Below are positions 1 to 7,484 of a DNA stretch of 64,000 nucleotides, piece after piece. The stretch spans positions 372,001-436,000 of the forward strand of contig JAJDXE010000010.1 of the NCBI GenBank assembly GCA_022825265.1. The letters are read 5' to 3'. The notes under the pieces are model-generated. The model saw nothing but the letters and a program-made list of their open reading frames with translations. It was not told where the DNA came from and ran no database searches. Numbering within the stretch: the first letter of the stretch is position 1; every line of letters begins with the position of its first letter. Origin of the DNA: Dehalococcoidia bacterium. Its GTDB lineage: Bacteria; Chloroflexota; Dehalococcoidia; Bin125. The position numbers and the translations under genes were made by a program.

Positions 1-100
1 GGTGTTCGGGCCTGTTCAGCTGTGTTCGGCTGGGTTTAGTCCGGGGTGTTCAGGTTTGTCCAGATTTGTCCAGACTTATCTAGATTCGTCCGGAATTCGG
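1..100. repeat. degenerate 10-bp tandem repeat array
   Basis: Nine units with the loose core TGTYCRG begin at positions 3, 13, 23, 33, 47, 57, 67, 77 and 87, so every step is 10 bp except one of 14. Cores read TGTTCGG, TGTTCAG, TGTTCGG, GGTTTAG, TGTTCAG, TGTCCAG, TGTCCAG, TATCTAG and CGTCCGG. The period is not a multiple of three, so this is not a coding repeat. It lies directly downstream of the SDR gene and may continue past the window edge. Function unknown. Confidence 0.6.
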
Positions 101-101
101 C

Positions 102-893
102 CTAATTCATCCGCATTCCGCCATCGACGTTCAGGGACTGTCCGGTAATGTTGTTCGCTTCGTCGGAGGCGAAGAAGGCGACGGCATTGCCAATGTCCTC
201 CGGCTTCTGTTCGCGACCGAGCGGCATGTTGGAGGCAATCACAGCCTCGAAGCGCTCGCGTCGGTCGACGACTTCCTCGGTGTGGTCGCCAGCGAACATG
301 CCCTCGATCTGGCGCCAGAGGTCGGTCCAGAGCAGACCCGGGCAGATCGCGTTGACATTGATGTTGAAGCGGCCCAGTTCGGCGGCCTGCGATTGGGTAA
401 TGCTGATCGCTCCGGCCTTGGAAGCGGAGTATGAGGCCATGCCGCCGCCGAGGCGGCCGGCGATCGAGGCGATGTTGACGATCTTGCCGCCGCCGCGCTC
501 CTTGAAATGCGGAGCGACCGCCGAGGTGACCTTCCAGATGCCCTTGAGGTTGACTTCGTAGCAGCGATCCCAGTCGGCCTCGGTTTCGTCGACGCCGAAG
601 TTGTCGGGCGGGACCCCGGCGTTGTTGACGAGGATGTCGATCCCGCCGAATTCTGAGATCGCCTTCTCCACGCTGCTCGAGATCGAATCCTCGCTCGTCA
701 CATCCATTTCCAGCGCCAGCGTGCTCACGCCGTGCTGACTCCCGAGCTCGGCCGCGGTTTCGCCGGCCAGATCGCTGAGCAGGTCGGCGACGATGACGGT
801 CGCGCCCTCTCTGGCCAACACCGTGGCGATGCCTTTGCCAATGCCCCGCGCGGAGCCGGTCACCAATGCAACCTTGTCGTCCAGTCGTCCCAT
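102..893 (-). CDS. SDR family NAD(P)-dependent oxidoreductase (copy 1)
   Basis: A 263-residue classical short-chain dehydrogenase/reductase. The Rossmann glycine motif TGSARGIG is at residues 12-19, NNAG at 90-93, a structural Asn at 115, and the catalytic Ser143, Tyr155 and Lys159 (YSASK) are all present. The C-terminal half carries the usual PG motif (NAICPGLLWTD). The substrate cannot be read from sequence; family members oxidise or reduce alcohols and ketones. It is a close tandem paralogue of the gene at 1053-1844, with all catalytic positions at the same residue numbers. It is the last gene of a minus-strand unit headed by an MFS transporter, which suggests uptake and oxidation of a small organic compound (inference). 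Confidence 0.93.
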   Translation of the reverse strand: MGRLDDKVALVTGSARGIGKGIATVLAREGATVIVADLLSDLAGETAAELGSQHGVSTLALEMDVTSEDSISSSVEKAISEFGGIDILVNNAGVPPDNFGVDETEADWDRCYEVNLKGIWKVTSAVAPHFKERGGGKIVNIASIAGRLGGGMASYSASKAGAISITQSQAAELGRFNINVNAICPGLLWTDLWRQIEGMFAGDHTEEVVDRRERFEAVIASNMPLGREQKPEDIGNAVAFFASDEANNITGQSLNVDGGMRMN

Positions 894-930
894 GATTCTC
901 GTCCAGTTCTAGTGCTACTGCATTGACCAT

Positions 931-1000
931 GGTGCGCCGAACCTGCGTTTCCGGTAGCAGGTCGGCTCGCGATCAGATTAGCGGCCGCTTGCTGGCCGGA
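931..1000 (-). pseudogene. relic of the 3' end of the MFS transporter gene
   Basis: The 159-bp gap between the two SDR genes holds a stretch closely resembling the last codons of the MFS gene at 1890-3200. In the same reading frame the transporter ends with QLAANLIASR and the gap reads QAAANLIASR, with several third-position differences (ATT/ATC, AGT/AGC, CGG/CGA). The relic sits about 40 bp before SDR copy 1, much as the transporter stop sits 45 bp before SDR copy 2. The simplest reading is that a unit of transporter end plus SDR was duplicated in tandem and the transporter part decayed. Confidence 0.6.
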
Positions 1001-1052
1001 CTCTACAGCGACTGTCGACCGTTCCTGGTCGGACTTGCAGCCGAGTCCCGGT

Positions 1053-1844
1053 TCAGTTCATCCGCATGCCGCCGTCGACGTTGAGCGCTTGTCCGGTGAT
1101 GTTCTTCGCGTCGTCCGAGGCGAAGAACGCGACCGCCATACCGATGTCTTCCGGCGTCTGCTCCCGACCGAGCGGCATGTTGTTTTTCACCGCTGTCTCG
1201 AATGCCGCGCGGCGGTCGACGACCTCATCTGCGTGATCGCCAACCAGCATCCCCTCGAGCTTGCGCCACATGTCGGTCCAGAGCAGGCCCGGGCAAACGG
1301 CATTGACGTTGACGTTGTGCGGTCCGAGTTCGATCGCCTGCGACTGGGTGATACTGACGGCGCCGGCCTTGGAGGCCGAGTAGGCGGCGATCGTGCCACC
1401 CTGCCGTGCGGCGATGGAGGCGATGTTGACGATCTTGCCGCCGCCGTTCTCGATGAAGTGCGGCTTCAGCGCGCTGCTGACTTTCCAGATCGCCTTCAGG
1501 TTGACCTCGAAGCAGCGATCCCAGTCCGACTCAACCTCGTTCTCGCTCAGGTTGTCCGGAGCGACGCCCGCGTTGTTGACCAGGATGTCAATCCGGCCCA
1601 TCTCCGAGAGCGCCTGCTCCACGTTGGTCGCGACCGAGTCCTCGCTGGTCACATCCATCTCCAGCGCCATCGTCGTGACTCCATGCCGATTCTGCAGCTC
1701 ACCGGCGGTCTGAAAGGCCAGATCAATCAACAGGTCGGCCACGATCACATCGGCGCCCTCCCTGGCCAGCACCGTGGCGATGCCCTTGCCGATTCCTCGC
1801 GCGCTCCCGGTGACCAACGCGACCTTGCCATCCAGTCGTCCCAT
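1053..1844 (-). CDS. SDR family NAD(P)-dependent oxidoreductase (copy 2)
   Basis: A 263-residue classical SDR with TGSARGIG at 12-19, NNAG at 90-93, Ser143, Tyr155 and Lys159, and the same C-terminal end (NVDGGMRMN) as copy 1. The paralogues differ mainly at surface-like positions around residues 35-60, 95-105 and 145-152, where substrate-loop differences might lie. The start ATG follows an AAGGA ribosome-binding sequence. The gene begins 45 bp after the MFS stop codon, so the two are probably co-transcribed. Its cofactor (NAD or NADP) and substrate are not decidable here. Confidence 0.93.
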   Translation of the reverse strand: MGRLDGKVALVTGSARGIGKGIATVLAREGADVIVADLLIDLAFQTAGELQNRHGVTTMALEMDVTSEDSVATNVEQALSEMGRIDILVNNAGVAPDNLSENEVESDWDRCFEVNLKAIWKVSSALKPHFIENGGGKIVNIASIAARQGGTIAAYSASKAGAVSITQSQAIELGPHNVNVNAVCPGLLWTDMWRKLEGMLVGDHADEVVDRRAAFETAVKNNMPLGREQTPEDIGMAVAFFASDDAKNITGQALNVDGGMRMN

Positions 1845-1889
1845 GTTGAGCGTCCTTCTCTATCGGTGTTGGGGCCAGCTTCGGAGTAG

Positions 1890-3200
1890 CTATTGCGCGC
1901 CGAATCGACGTTTCTGAGGGGCCGTCCGACTCGCAATCAGATTAGCGGCCAATTGCTTCAACGGCTTGCGATGCACCCTCGCCATCACGATCAGCAGGCC
2001 CAGAGTCAGCGCATTGATCGCCGCGATCCCAATCAGCACCGGCCGGTAGCTGTCGTCCACCAGACCGAGCAGCACGCCGGCGGCAAACGGGCCGATCGCC
2101 AGCGCCACGTTACCCATCGCCGTCTGCAACGCCATCAGCGTCCCCAGACGCCGCAGCCCGAACACATCCGAGGCGATCAACCCCTGCAGGGGCATCGTCT
2201 GGCCCCAGACCAGACCGGCGATGATCGCCGAGAGATAAATCCACCAGATCGGCCCAGCCGCCAGCAGCGCCAGCGTGCCCAGCAGCATCACGCCATAGGC
2301 AACGCCGAGAGATGGACGCAACCCGAGCAGCGCCGACATCGGACCGATCAGTGCCCGACCGGGAATTGAGAGGAATCCTCGCAGGCCGGTCAGCGCGCCC
2401 GCCGCCGTGATCGACATCCCCGCCGCCGTCGACGCCGGGACGAAGTGATTGAGCAGCGCCCCCAGCCCAAACGAGCTCGTAATCACCATCAGCAGCATGA
2501 GCTGCACTTCGCGCGATCTCAGCGCATCCCGCACGCCGCTGAATCCATGCTGGTCGGCCGGACCGCTCGCTCTCCCAATGGCCGACGGTTCCGGAGGCGG
2601 AATCGGCGGTAGACGACGGACCGACAGCACCGCCGGCAACGAGATCGCCGCTGCCACAATCAGCAGAATCCGAACCGCCCAGCGCCAGCCGAACTCGTCT
2701 GTGAACAGCCCGGTCAGCGGCATGAAAATCACCGACGAAAACCCACCGGTCGTGACCAGCACTGTCATCGCGGCGGTCTGGCGCTGGGGAAACAGCCGGG
2801 CCGCGATCGGCATCGTCACGTTGTAGAACAGCCCGGCAATCGTCACCGCGCCGCCCAGCGTCCAGAACACGATGAACAGCCAGATGTTCTCCGCATACGA
2901 AGCCGCCATCAGGAAGATCGTCCCGACGATCAGCCCCGTCCACAGCACCGGCCGAGGACCAAGCGCGTCCAGCACCCGCCCGGAGACCAGCGACGTCGCC
3001 GCGCCGAGCAGGTACGAGCCCATGAACGCCGCATTGACTGCCGCCGACGACCAGCCCTCGTCCTCCTGCATCGGACCCGTCATGATCCCGAATCCGTACA
3101 GCACCAGCCCATACGATCCGCAGGTCAGGATGCCCAGGAAGATGATCTGCCGCCAGGTCCAGAGCCAGCTAGCGATCACGCGAGGCGGTGGCAGATTCAT
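1890..3200 (-). CDS. MFS transporter, monocarboxylate-porter-like
   Basis: A 436-residue polytopic membrane protein with about twelve hydrophobic segments starting near residue 13, in the size range of major facilitator permeases. The first half holds a long helix-rich stretch with conserved glycines, then a polar central loop rich in Pro and charged residues near 195-225, then the second six-helix bundle. The C-terminus is short and basic. The overall pattern resembles oxalate/formate or monocarboxylate porters, but I cannot fix the substrate. It heads the unit with the two SDR genes. A TAGCCT element lies six bases before the ATG, pointing to a leaderless transcript. Confidence 0.88.
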   Translation of the reverse strand: MNLPPPRVIASWLWTWRQIIFLGILTCGSYGLVLYGFGIMTGPMQEDEGWSSAAVNAAFMGSYLLGAATSLVSGRVLDALGPRPVLWTGLIVGTIFLMAASYAENIWLFIVFWTLGGAVTIAGLFYNVTMPIAARLFPQRQTAAMTVLVTTGGFSSVIFMPLTGLFTDEFGWRWAVRILLIVAAAISLPAVLSVRRLPPIPPPEPSAIGRASGPADQHGFSGVRDALRSREVQLMLLMVITSSFGLGALLNHFVPASTAAGMSITAAGALTGLRGFLSIPGRALIGPMSALLGLRPSLGVAYGVMLLGTLALLAAGPIWWIYLSAIIAGLVWGQTMPLQGLIASDVFGLRRLGTLMALQTAMGNVALAIGPFAAGVLLGLVDDSYRPVLIGIAAINALTLGLLIVMARVHRKPLKQLAANLIASRTAPQKRRFGAQ

Positions 3201-3206
3201 GGCCGC

Positions 3207-3212
3207 AGGCTA
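3207..3212 (-). promoter_or_regulatory. -10 element for the MFS operon, leaderless
   Basis: TAGCCT on the minus strand, six bases before the ATG at 3200. With the normal 6-7 bp from -10 to the transcription start, the mRNA would begin at or next to the start codon. It pairs back to back with the plus-strand element at 3237-3242. Confidence 0.5.
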
Positions 3213-3236
3213 GGCGGTGCCTCAGGGGACGCACGG

Positions 3237-3242
3237 TACGCT
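3237..3242 (+). promoter_or_regulatory. -10 element for the pterin synthase operon, leaderless
   Basis: TACGCT followed by six bases and the ATG at 3249. There is no purine-rich ribosome-binding sequence before that ATG, which fits leaderless translation. Confidence 0.5.
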
Positions 3243-3248
3243 GCGCCT

Positions 3249-3758
3249 ATGCCCGATCAGCCCGCAAGTCAGACCACCACCCACTCGGTCACCGTCGAGC
3301 GACAGCGTCTCCGATTCGCCGCCGGACACTTCGCCACCTTCGCCGACGAACTCGAACCGATCCACGGACACAACTACGACGCCTTCGTCGAAGTCATCGG
3401 CCCATTGACCGACGAATCCTGGGTGATCGACTTCTCCCTGCTCAAGCGACTGACGCGCGAGGTCTGCGAGACCCTCGACCACAAGTTCCTCCTCCAGATG
3501 GACTCGCGAACCCTCACGATTACCGACGACGACACCCACTATCTGATCCAGTACCGAGACGAACTCTCCTACCGACTGCCCAAGCACGACGTCGCCGCCC
3601 TGCCGATCGACAACAGCACCGCCGAGCGGCTGTCGCAGTACATCGCGAGCCAACTGATCGAGTCGCTGGACGTCTCAGGGCCGCCGGGACTCGCCCGACT
3701 CCGTGTCGGAGTCGAGGAGATGCCCGGTCAAGCAGCGTGGTTTGAAACTGATCTCTAA
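3249..3758 (+). CDS. 6-pyruvoyltetrahydropterin synthase paralogue, glutamate type (PTPS-III-like)
   Basis: A 169-residue T-fold pterin enzyme. The zinc ligands are His27 (AAGHF), His39 and His41 (HGHNY); Asp77-His78 (DHKF) and the terminal VEEMPGQAAWFE match the family. The catalytic Cys seen before HGH in QueD and true PTPS enzymes is missing; instead Glu36 precedes it as ExxHGH. This is the signature of the PTPS-III group, reported to make 6-hydroxymethyl-dihydropterin from dihydroneopterin triphosphate and so to replace FolB in Chloroflexi and other bacteria lacking folB. A folate-pathway role is therefore more likely than queuosine synthesis (family knowledge plus inference). Its stop codon overlaps the next start by one base. 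Confidence 0.85.
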   Translation: MPDQPASQTTTHSVTVERQRLRFAAGHFATFADELEPIHGHNYDAFVEVIGPLTDESWVIDFSLLKRLTREVCETLDHKFLLQMDSRTLTITDDDTHYLIQYRDELSYRLPKHDVAALPIDNSTAERLSQYIASQLIESLDVSGPPGLARLRVGVEEMPGQAAWFETDL

Positions 3759-4285
3759 TGGCGGACGATTCGGGTCAGACTGTAGTGTTGGTGCTCTACG
3801 ATTCGCAGGGCCTCGTCGCCGAGCTAGCCAAATCAATCATCGAGGGCGCGGCATCCGTCGACGGCATCGAGGTCTGGGATCGGCCGCTCGACATCGCCGA
3901 CAAGGACGAGCTGGTCAAGTGCGACGCACTGATCCTCGGCAGCCCCAACTGGACCGGCATCACCGGACGGCTCAAGCACTGGTGGGACTACACCGGCGAC
4001 CTCTGGGAGACCGGTGAACTCGCCGACAAACCCGCCGCCGCATTCAGCGCCGGCTGGAGTCCGTCGGGCGGCCTCGAAGCCACCCTGCTGCAACTCGTCC
4101 ACCTGCTGATCGGGCATGGCATGCTGATCGTCGGGCTGCCCTGGACCTCGACCATGAACCACTCCGGCAGCTACTACGGTGCCACCGCCGTCCGCAAGGT
4201 CACCGATCTCGACCGCCAACAGGCCCGCAAGCTCGGCGCCCGGGTCTCGGAATATGCGCTCAGGCTCGGTAAAGTATCGACTTGA
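3758..4285 (+). CDS. flavodoxin-like / WrbA-type NAD(P)H:quinone oxidoreductase family protein
   Basis: A 175-residue flavodoxin-fold protein. The phosphate-binding loop for FMN is near residues 14-20 (YDSQGLV), followed by the GSPNWTG segment at 61-67 and RLKHWWD, which resemble the flavin ring-binding loop of WrbA. The GGLEATLLQLVHLLIGHGM stretch near 105-123 is typical of WrbA relatives. It probably binds FMN and takes part in two-electron reduction, but the partner is unknown. It is translationally coupled to the pterin synthase (TAATG) and its own stop overlaps the next gene's ATG, so these proteins are made together. Confidence 0.82.
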   Translation: MADDSGQTVVLVLYDSQGLVAELAKSIIEGAASVDGIEVWDRPLDIADKDELVKCDALILGSPNWTGITGRLKHWWDYTGDLWETGELADKPAAAFSAGWSPSGGLEATLLQLVHLLIGHGMLIVGLPWTSTMNHSGSYYGATAVRKVTDLDRQQARKLGARVSEYALRLGKVST

Positions 4286-4725
4286 TGCCAGATTCCTACG
4301 ACCCCAACGAGCTGCTCGGCATCGCCCCCGGATCCTCCGAGGACGAGATCCGCCGCGCCTTCCGCCGCAAGGCCAAGACCGTCCATCCCGATGTCTCCGA
4401 CGCGCCCGACGCCGCCCAGCAGTTCACCCGCCTGAAGGCGGCCCACGACCTCCTGATCGAGCGCCTCCACGACCCGCTCGCCCCAACGCCCGAGGATCTC
4501 TACCGTCCCGCGCAGGAAGTCAGCCAGGAAGAGCAGGAACTGATCCTCCAGGCCCACCGACGCAAGCGCGAAGCCGAGCAGCGCCGCCGGGCCCGTCGCC
4601 GCGGAGGGACCAGCGGCAACACTCGACGCGCCATGCGAGAGAACGAACGCTTCCGCGCCGAGATGGCCCGCCGCCGAGCCGCCTACGAAGCCCAACAGCG
4701 CGAACAAGACTCAGTCAGCGAGTAG
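4285..4725 (+). CDS. J-domain protein (DnaJ-like)
   Basis: A 146-residue protein with an N-terminal J domain of about 65 residues; the HPD tripeptide that stimulates DnaK ATPase is at 34-36, preceded by a basic helix (RRAFRRKAKTV). The rest is a highly charged Arg/Glu/Gln-rich helix with no zinc-finger or C-terminal substrate-binding domain, so it is not a full DnaJ. I chose the ATG at 4285 because it overlaps the upstream stop (TGATG); a TTG one codon earlier is possible. It is likely a specialised DnaK co-chaperone (inference). Confidence 0.82.
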   Translation: MPDSYDPNELLGIAPGSSEDEIRRAFRRKAKTVHPDVSDAPDAAQQFTRLKAAHDLLIERLHDPLAPTPEDLYRPAQEVSQEEQELILQAHRRKREAEQRRRARRRGGTSGNTRRAMRENERFRAEMARRRAAYEAQQREQDSVSE

Positions 4726-4729
4726 GGCC

Positions 4730-4777
4730 ATGACCGACCCCCTGACCGACCCCCTGACCGACCCAATGACCGACTAT
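4730..4777 (+). repeat. four-unit 12-bp tandem repeat at the start of crotonase copy 1
   Basis: Four consecutive 12-bp units of the form NTGACCGACCCN start at 4730, 4742, 4754 and 4766; the first and last begin with ATG and the middle two with CTG. They encode MTDPLTDPLTDPMTDY. The paralogue at 5712 has only the final MTDY, so the first three units look like a slippage expansion that created extra start codons. Confidence 0.8.
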
Positions 4778-5644
4778 GCCAACATCCTCCTCGACATCGA
4801 CGGCCCCGTCGCCACGATCACCCTCAACCGGCCCGAAAAGCTCAATGCCCTCTCCGACGCCCTCCGCAACGACCTGGCCGCCGCCCTGCGCGAACTCAAT
4901 CCCGGCGACGCCGTCCGCGTCATCCGGATCAAGGCCGCCGGACGCGCCTTCTGCGCCGGCTACGACATCTCCCCCGATGACAACGACTTCAGCTTCGCGC
5001 CCAGCCCGCGCAGCGGAGACCAGCCCTGGGAACTGGGCGAGTCCTACGCCTCCATGAACCGCGAGCACCTGCGCGACTCGATGGATCGCTGGCTCTGGAT
5101 CTGGTCCTACCGCAAACCGATCATCGCCCAGGTTCACGGATGGTGCCTGGCCGGAGGCAACGACCTGGTCGGAGCCTGCGACCTCATCTTCGCCTCCGAG
5201 ACCGCACGCTTCGGCCATCCAGCCGGTCGAGCCCTCGGTCAACCGCCGACCCTCGGCATGTGGCCGATCAAGATCGGGATGCTCAAGACCAAGGAGATGC
5301 TCTTCAGCGGAGACACGATCGACGGCGTCGAGGCCGAGCGGATCGGCATGATCAATCGCGCCTACCCAGAGGAAGACCTCGACGAGCAGACGATGGCCTA
5401 CTGCAAGCGAATCGCCAACGTCCCGCTCGACGGCCTCACCGTCCACAAGCACTCAACCAACCGCTGGGCCGAACTCATGGGCGCCCATCTCGCTGTCATG
5501 GAAGGCGCAGAGTTCAACACCGTCTTCGCCGAGACCGCCGCCATCGAAGAGTTCGGCAAGATCTCAAGGACCAAGGGCCTCAAGGCCGCCCTCGAATGGA
5601 GAGACGATCCCTTTGGCGACGGCCGAGGCGCGCTGCGGCGCTAG
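4730..5644 (+). CDS. crotonase (enoyl-CoA hydratase/isomerase) family protein, copy 1
   Basis: A crotonase-fold protein of 304 residues from the ATG at 4730, or 292 from the inner ATG at 4766 that aligns with the start of the paralogue downstream. The oxyanion-hole strands AFCAGYD and GWCLAGGNDLVGACD are present. Counted from the inner Met, the first catalytic Glu of hydratases is Asp133 and the second is Ala153 (FGHPAG), so ordinary hydratase chemistry is doubtful; another acyl-CoA reaction, such as an isomerase, hydrolase or decarboxylase step, is possible. The extra N-terminus comes from a 12-bp tandem repeat. It sits just upstream of a close paralogue and an alpha/beta hydrolase. Confidence 0.87.
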   Translation: MTDPLTDPLTDPMTDYANILLDIDGPVATITLNRPEKLNALSDALRNDLAAALRELNPGDAVRVIRIKAAGRAFCAGYDISPDDNDFSFAPSPRSGDQPWELGESYASMNREHLRDSMDRWLWIWSYRKPIIAQVHGWCLAGGNDLVGACDLIFASETARFGHPAGRALGQPPTLGMWPIKIGMLKTKEMLFSGDTIDGVEAERIGMINRAYPEEDLDEQTMAYCKRIANVPLDGLTVHKHSTNRWAELMGAHLAVMEGAEFNTVFAETAAIEEFGKISRTKGLKAALEWRDDPFGDGRGALRR

Positions 5645-5711
5645 ACCTACACCACGCCCGCGACGGAGTCGCAAAGTAACATTCGATCGATTCCCACCTG
5701 AGGAGGCTCCC

Positions 5712-6596
5712 ATGACTGACTACGAAAACGTGCTCGTCGAAATCGACGGCCCGGTCGCGACCATCACGCTCAACCGACCCGAGAAACTCAACGCCATCTC
5801 CGGCGGCCTGCGAGACGACCTCGAAGCAGCCCTGCGAGAACTCAATCCCGGCGACGACGTCCGAGTGATCCGACTCAAGGGCGCGGGTCGCGCGTTCTGC
5901 GCGGGCTACGACCTCACCCCCGGCGCCGGCGCGATGAACTGGCGACCCAACCAGCGCACCGGCGACCAAGCCTGGGAGCTGGGCGAGTCGCGCATCGCCC
6001 TGGACCGCGAGAACCTGCGCGTCTCCGTCGACCGCTGGATGTGGATGTGGGGCTATCGCAAGCCGATCGTCGCCCAGGTCCACGGCTGGTGCCTGGCCGG
6101 CGGCGGCGAGATGATCGGCGCCTGCGACATCGTCTTCGCCGCCGAGGACGCCCGCTTCGGACACCCCGCCGGTCGAGCCATCGGCATCCCGCCCACGCTG
6201 GGCCTCTGGCCAGCCAAGATCGGCATGCTCAAGACCAAGGAATTGCTCTTCAGCGGCGACACGGTGGACGGGATCGAGGCCGAACGGATCGGGATGATCA
6301 ACCGCGCCTATCCGGAGGATCAGCTGGACGAGGAAACGATGGCGTGGTGCCAGCGGATCGCCAACGTGCCGCTGGACGGCCTCACCGTGCACAAGCACTC
6401 GACCAACCGCTGGTTCGAGCTGATGGGCCTGCGCACGGCCGCCTCGGAGGGCGCCGACTTCGACGCTATCTGGCACGAAGCCCCCACCATCGACGAGTTC
6501 GTCAAGATCGGCCGCGAAAAGGGTCTCAAGGTCGCCCTCGAATGGCGGGACGACCCGTTCGGAGACGGTCGAGGCGCCATCCGCCGCCGGACGTAG
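5712..6596 (+). CDS. crotonase (enoyl-CoA hydratase/isomerase) family protein, copy 2
   Basis: A 294-residue crotonase. The start is ATG 5712, preceded by a strong GAGGAGG ribosome-binding site. AFCAGYD (61-67) and GWCLAGGGEMIGACD form the CoA and oxyanion site. Glu133 matches the first catalytic Glu of rat mitochondrial hydratase (Glu144), but the second (Glu164) is Ala153 in HPAGRAIG. It is very similar to copy 1 from end to end, including KTKELLFSGDTVDG and LTVHKHSTNRW. The pair may form a mixed trimer or hexamer or act on different acyl-CoAs (inference). Confidence 0.9.
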   Translation: MTDYENVLVEIDGPVATITLNRPEKLNAISGGLRDDLEAALRELNPGDDVRVIRLKGAGRAFCAGYDLTPGAGAMNWRPNQRTGDQAWELGESRIALDRENLRVSVDRWMWMWGYRKPIVAQVHGWCLAGGGEMIGACDIVFAAEDARFGHPAGRAIGIPPTLGLWPAKIGMLKTKELLFSGDTVDGIEAERIGMINRAYPEDQLDEETMAWCQRIANVPLDGLTVHKHSTNRWFELMGLRTAASEGADFDAIWHEAPTIDEFVKIGREKGLKVALEWRDDPFGDGRGAIRRRT

Positions 6597-6602
6597 CCGC
6601 AG

Positions 6603-7484
6603 ATGCGCCCCCTACCGACCGCATCAACTGCGCGCGTCCGCGGCTACGCTCTGCGAGTCTGGGAGTGGCCCAGCGAGGGCGACCCCGAACGCACGGCCGT
6701 CCTCGTCCACGCCACCGGATTCCACGCCCGAACCTGGGACGCCGTCGTCCGACTCCTGCCCGACAACTGGCGCGTCTACGCCCTCGACATGCGAGGCCAC
6801 GGAGCGTCGCAGTCGCCGCCCGACAAGGCCGGCGCAGACTGGCGCGAGATGGCCGCCGACCTGAACGAGTGGCTAGCCCAGGAGGAACTCACCGACGTCG
6901 TCGCCGCAGGTCACTCGATGGGCGGCTGCGTCTGCACGATCGCGGCGGCAACCGGAGACCGAATCGAGTCCCTCGCCCTGATCGACCCCGTGCTCGTCAA
7001 CCCCAGAGGCCCAATGCCGCCGACCCCTCCGGACAGCCTCTCGGTCGCCGCACGCAAACGCCGCCGGATCTGGACCAGTCCTCGGGAAATGTCCGAGTCG
7101 CTCATCGGACGAGGCGCGTTCACGCACTGGCCGAAAGAAGCCGTCGAGAGCTACGTCCGCTACGGCCTCAACCCAACCGGCCGCCTGGGAGAATGGGAAC
7201 TCGCCTGCGATCCCGAGGTCGAGGCCTGGTGCTTCGAGTACGCGCCAACCGTCGATCCCTGGCCCGACATGGCCCGCGCCGGCCAACCGACGCTCATCCT
7301 GCGAGCCGGCGAGACCCAGGGCCACGGCTCCCCCACTGGTCAGAACGCGGTGGAGGTCTTCCCGAACGCCTTCGAGGAAGTGATCAAGGACTCGGACCAC
7401 TTCATCCCCATGCGCCGCCCCGACGCCGTCGCCGAGACGATGCTCACCGTAGCGAGGGACTGCTCAGAAGATACTCAGGACTGA
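6603..7484 (+). CDS. alpha/beta hydrolase
   Basis: A 293-residue alpha/beta hydrolase. HATGFHART at 36-44 is the oxyanion-loop region, GHSMGG at 103-108 is the nucleophile elbow with Ser105, and His266 (DSDHF) is the likely catalytic His; the acid is probably near Glu237 or in the preceding strand. The cap region near 135-215 is moderately long. It begins seven bases after the crotonase stop and ends the plus-strand operon, so it may hydrolyse an ester, thioester or C-C bond in the same pathway as the crotonases (inference). Its 3' end overlaps the convergent radical SAM gene by 41 bp. Confidence 0.85.
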   Translation: MRPLPTASTARVRGYALRVWEWPSEGDPERTAVLVHATGFHARTWDAVVRLLPDNWRVYALDMRGHGASQSPPDKAGADWREMAADLNEWLAQEELTDVVAAGHSMGGCVCTIAAATGDRIESLALIDPVLVNPRGPMPPTPPDSLSVAARKRRRIWTSPREMSESLIGRGAFTHWPKEAVESYVRYGLNPTGRLGEWELACDPEVEAWCFEYAPTVDPWPDMARAGQPTLILRAGETQGHGSPTGQNAVEVFPNAFEEVIKDSDHFIPMRRPDAVAETMLTVARDCSEDTQD

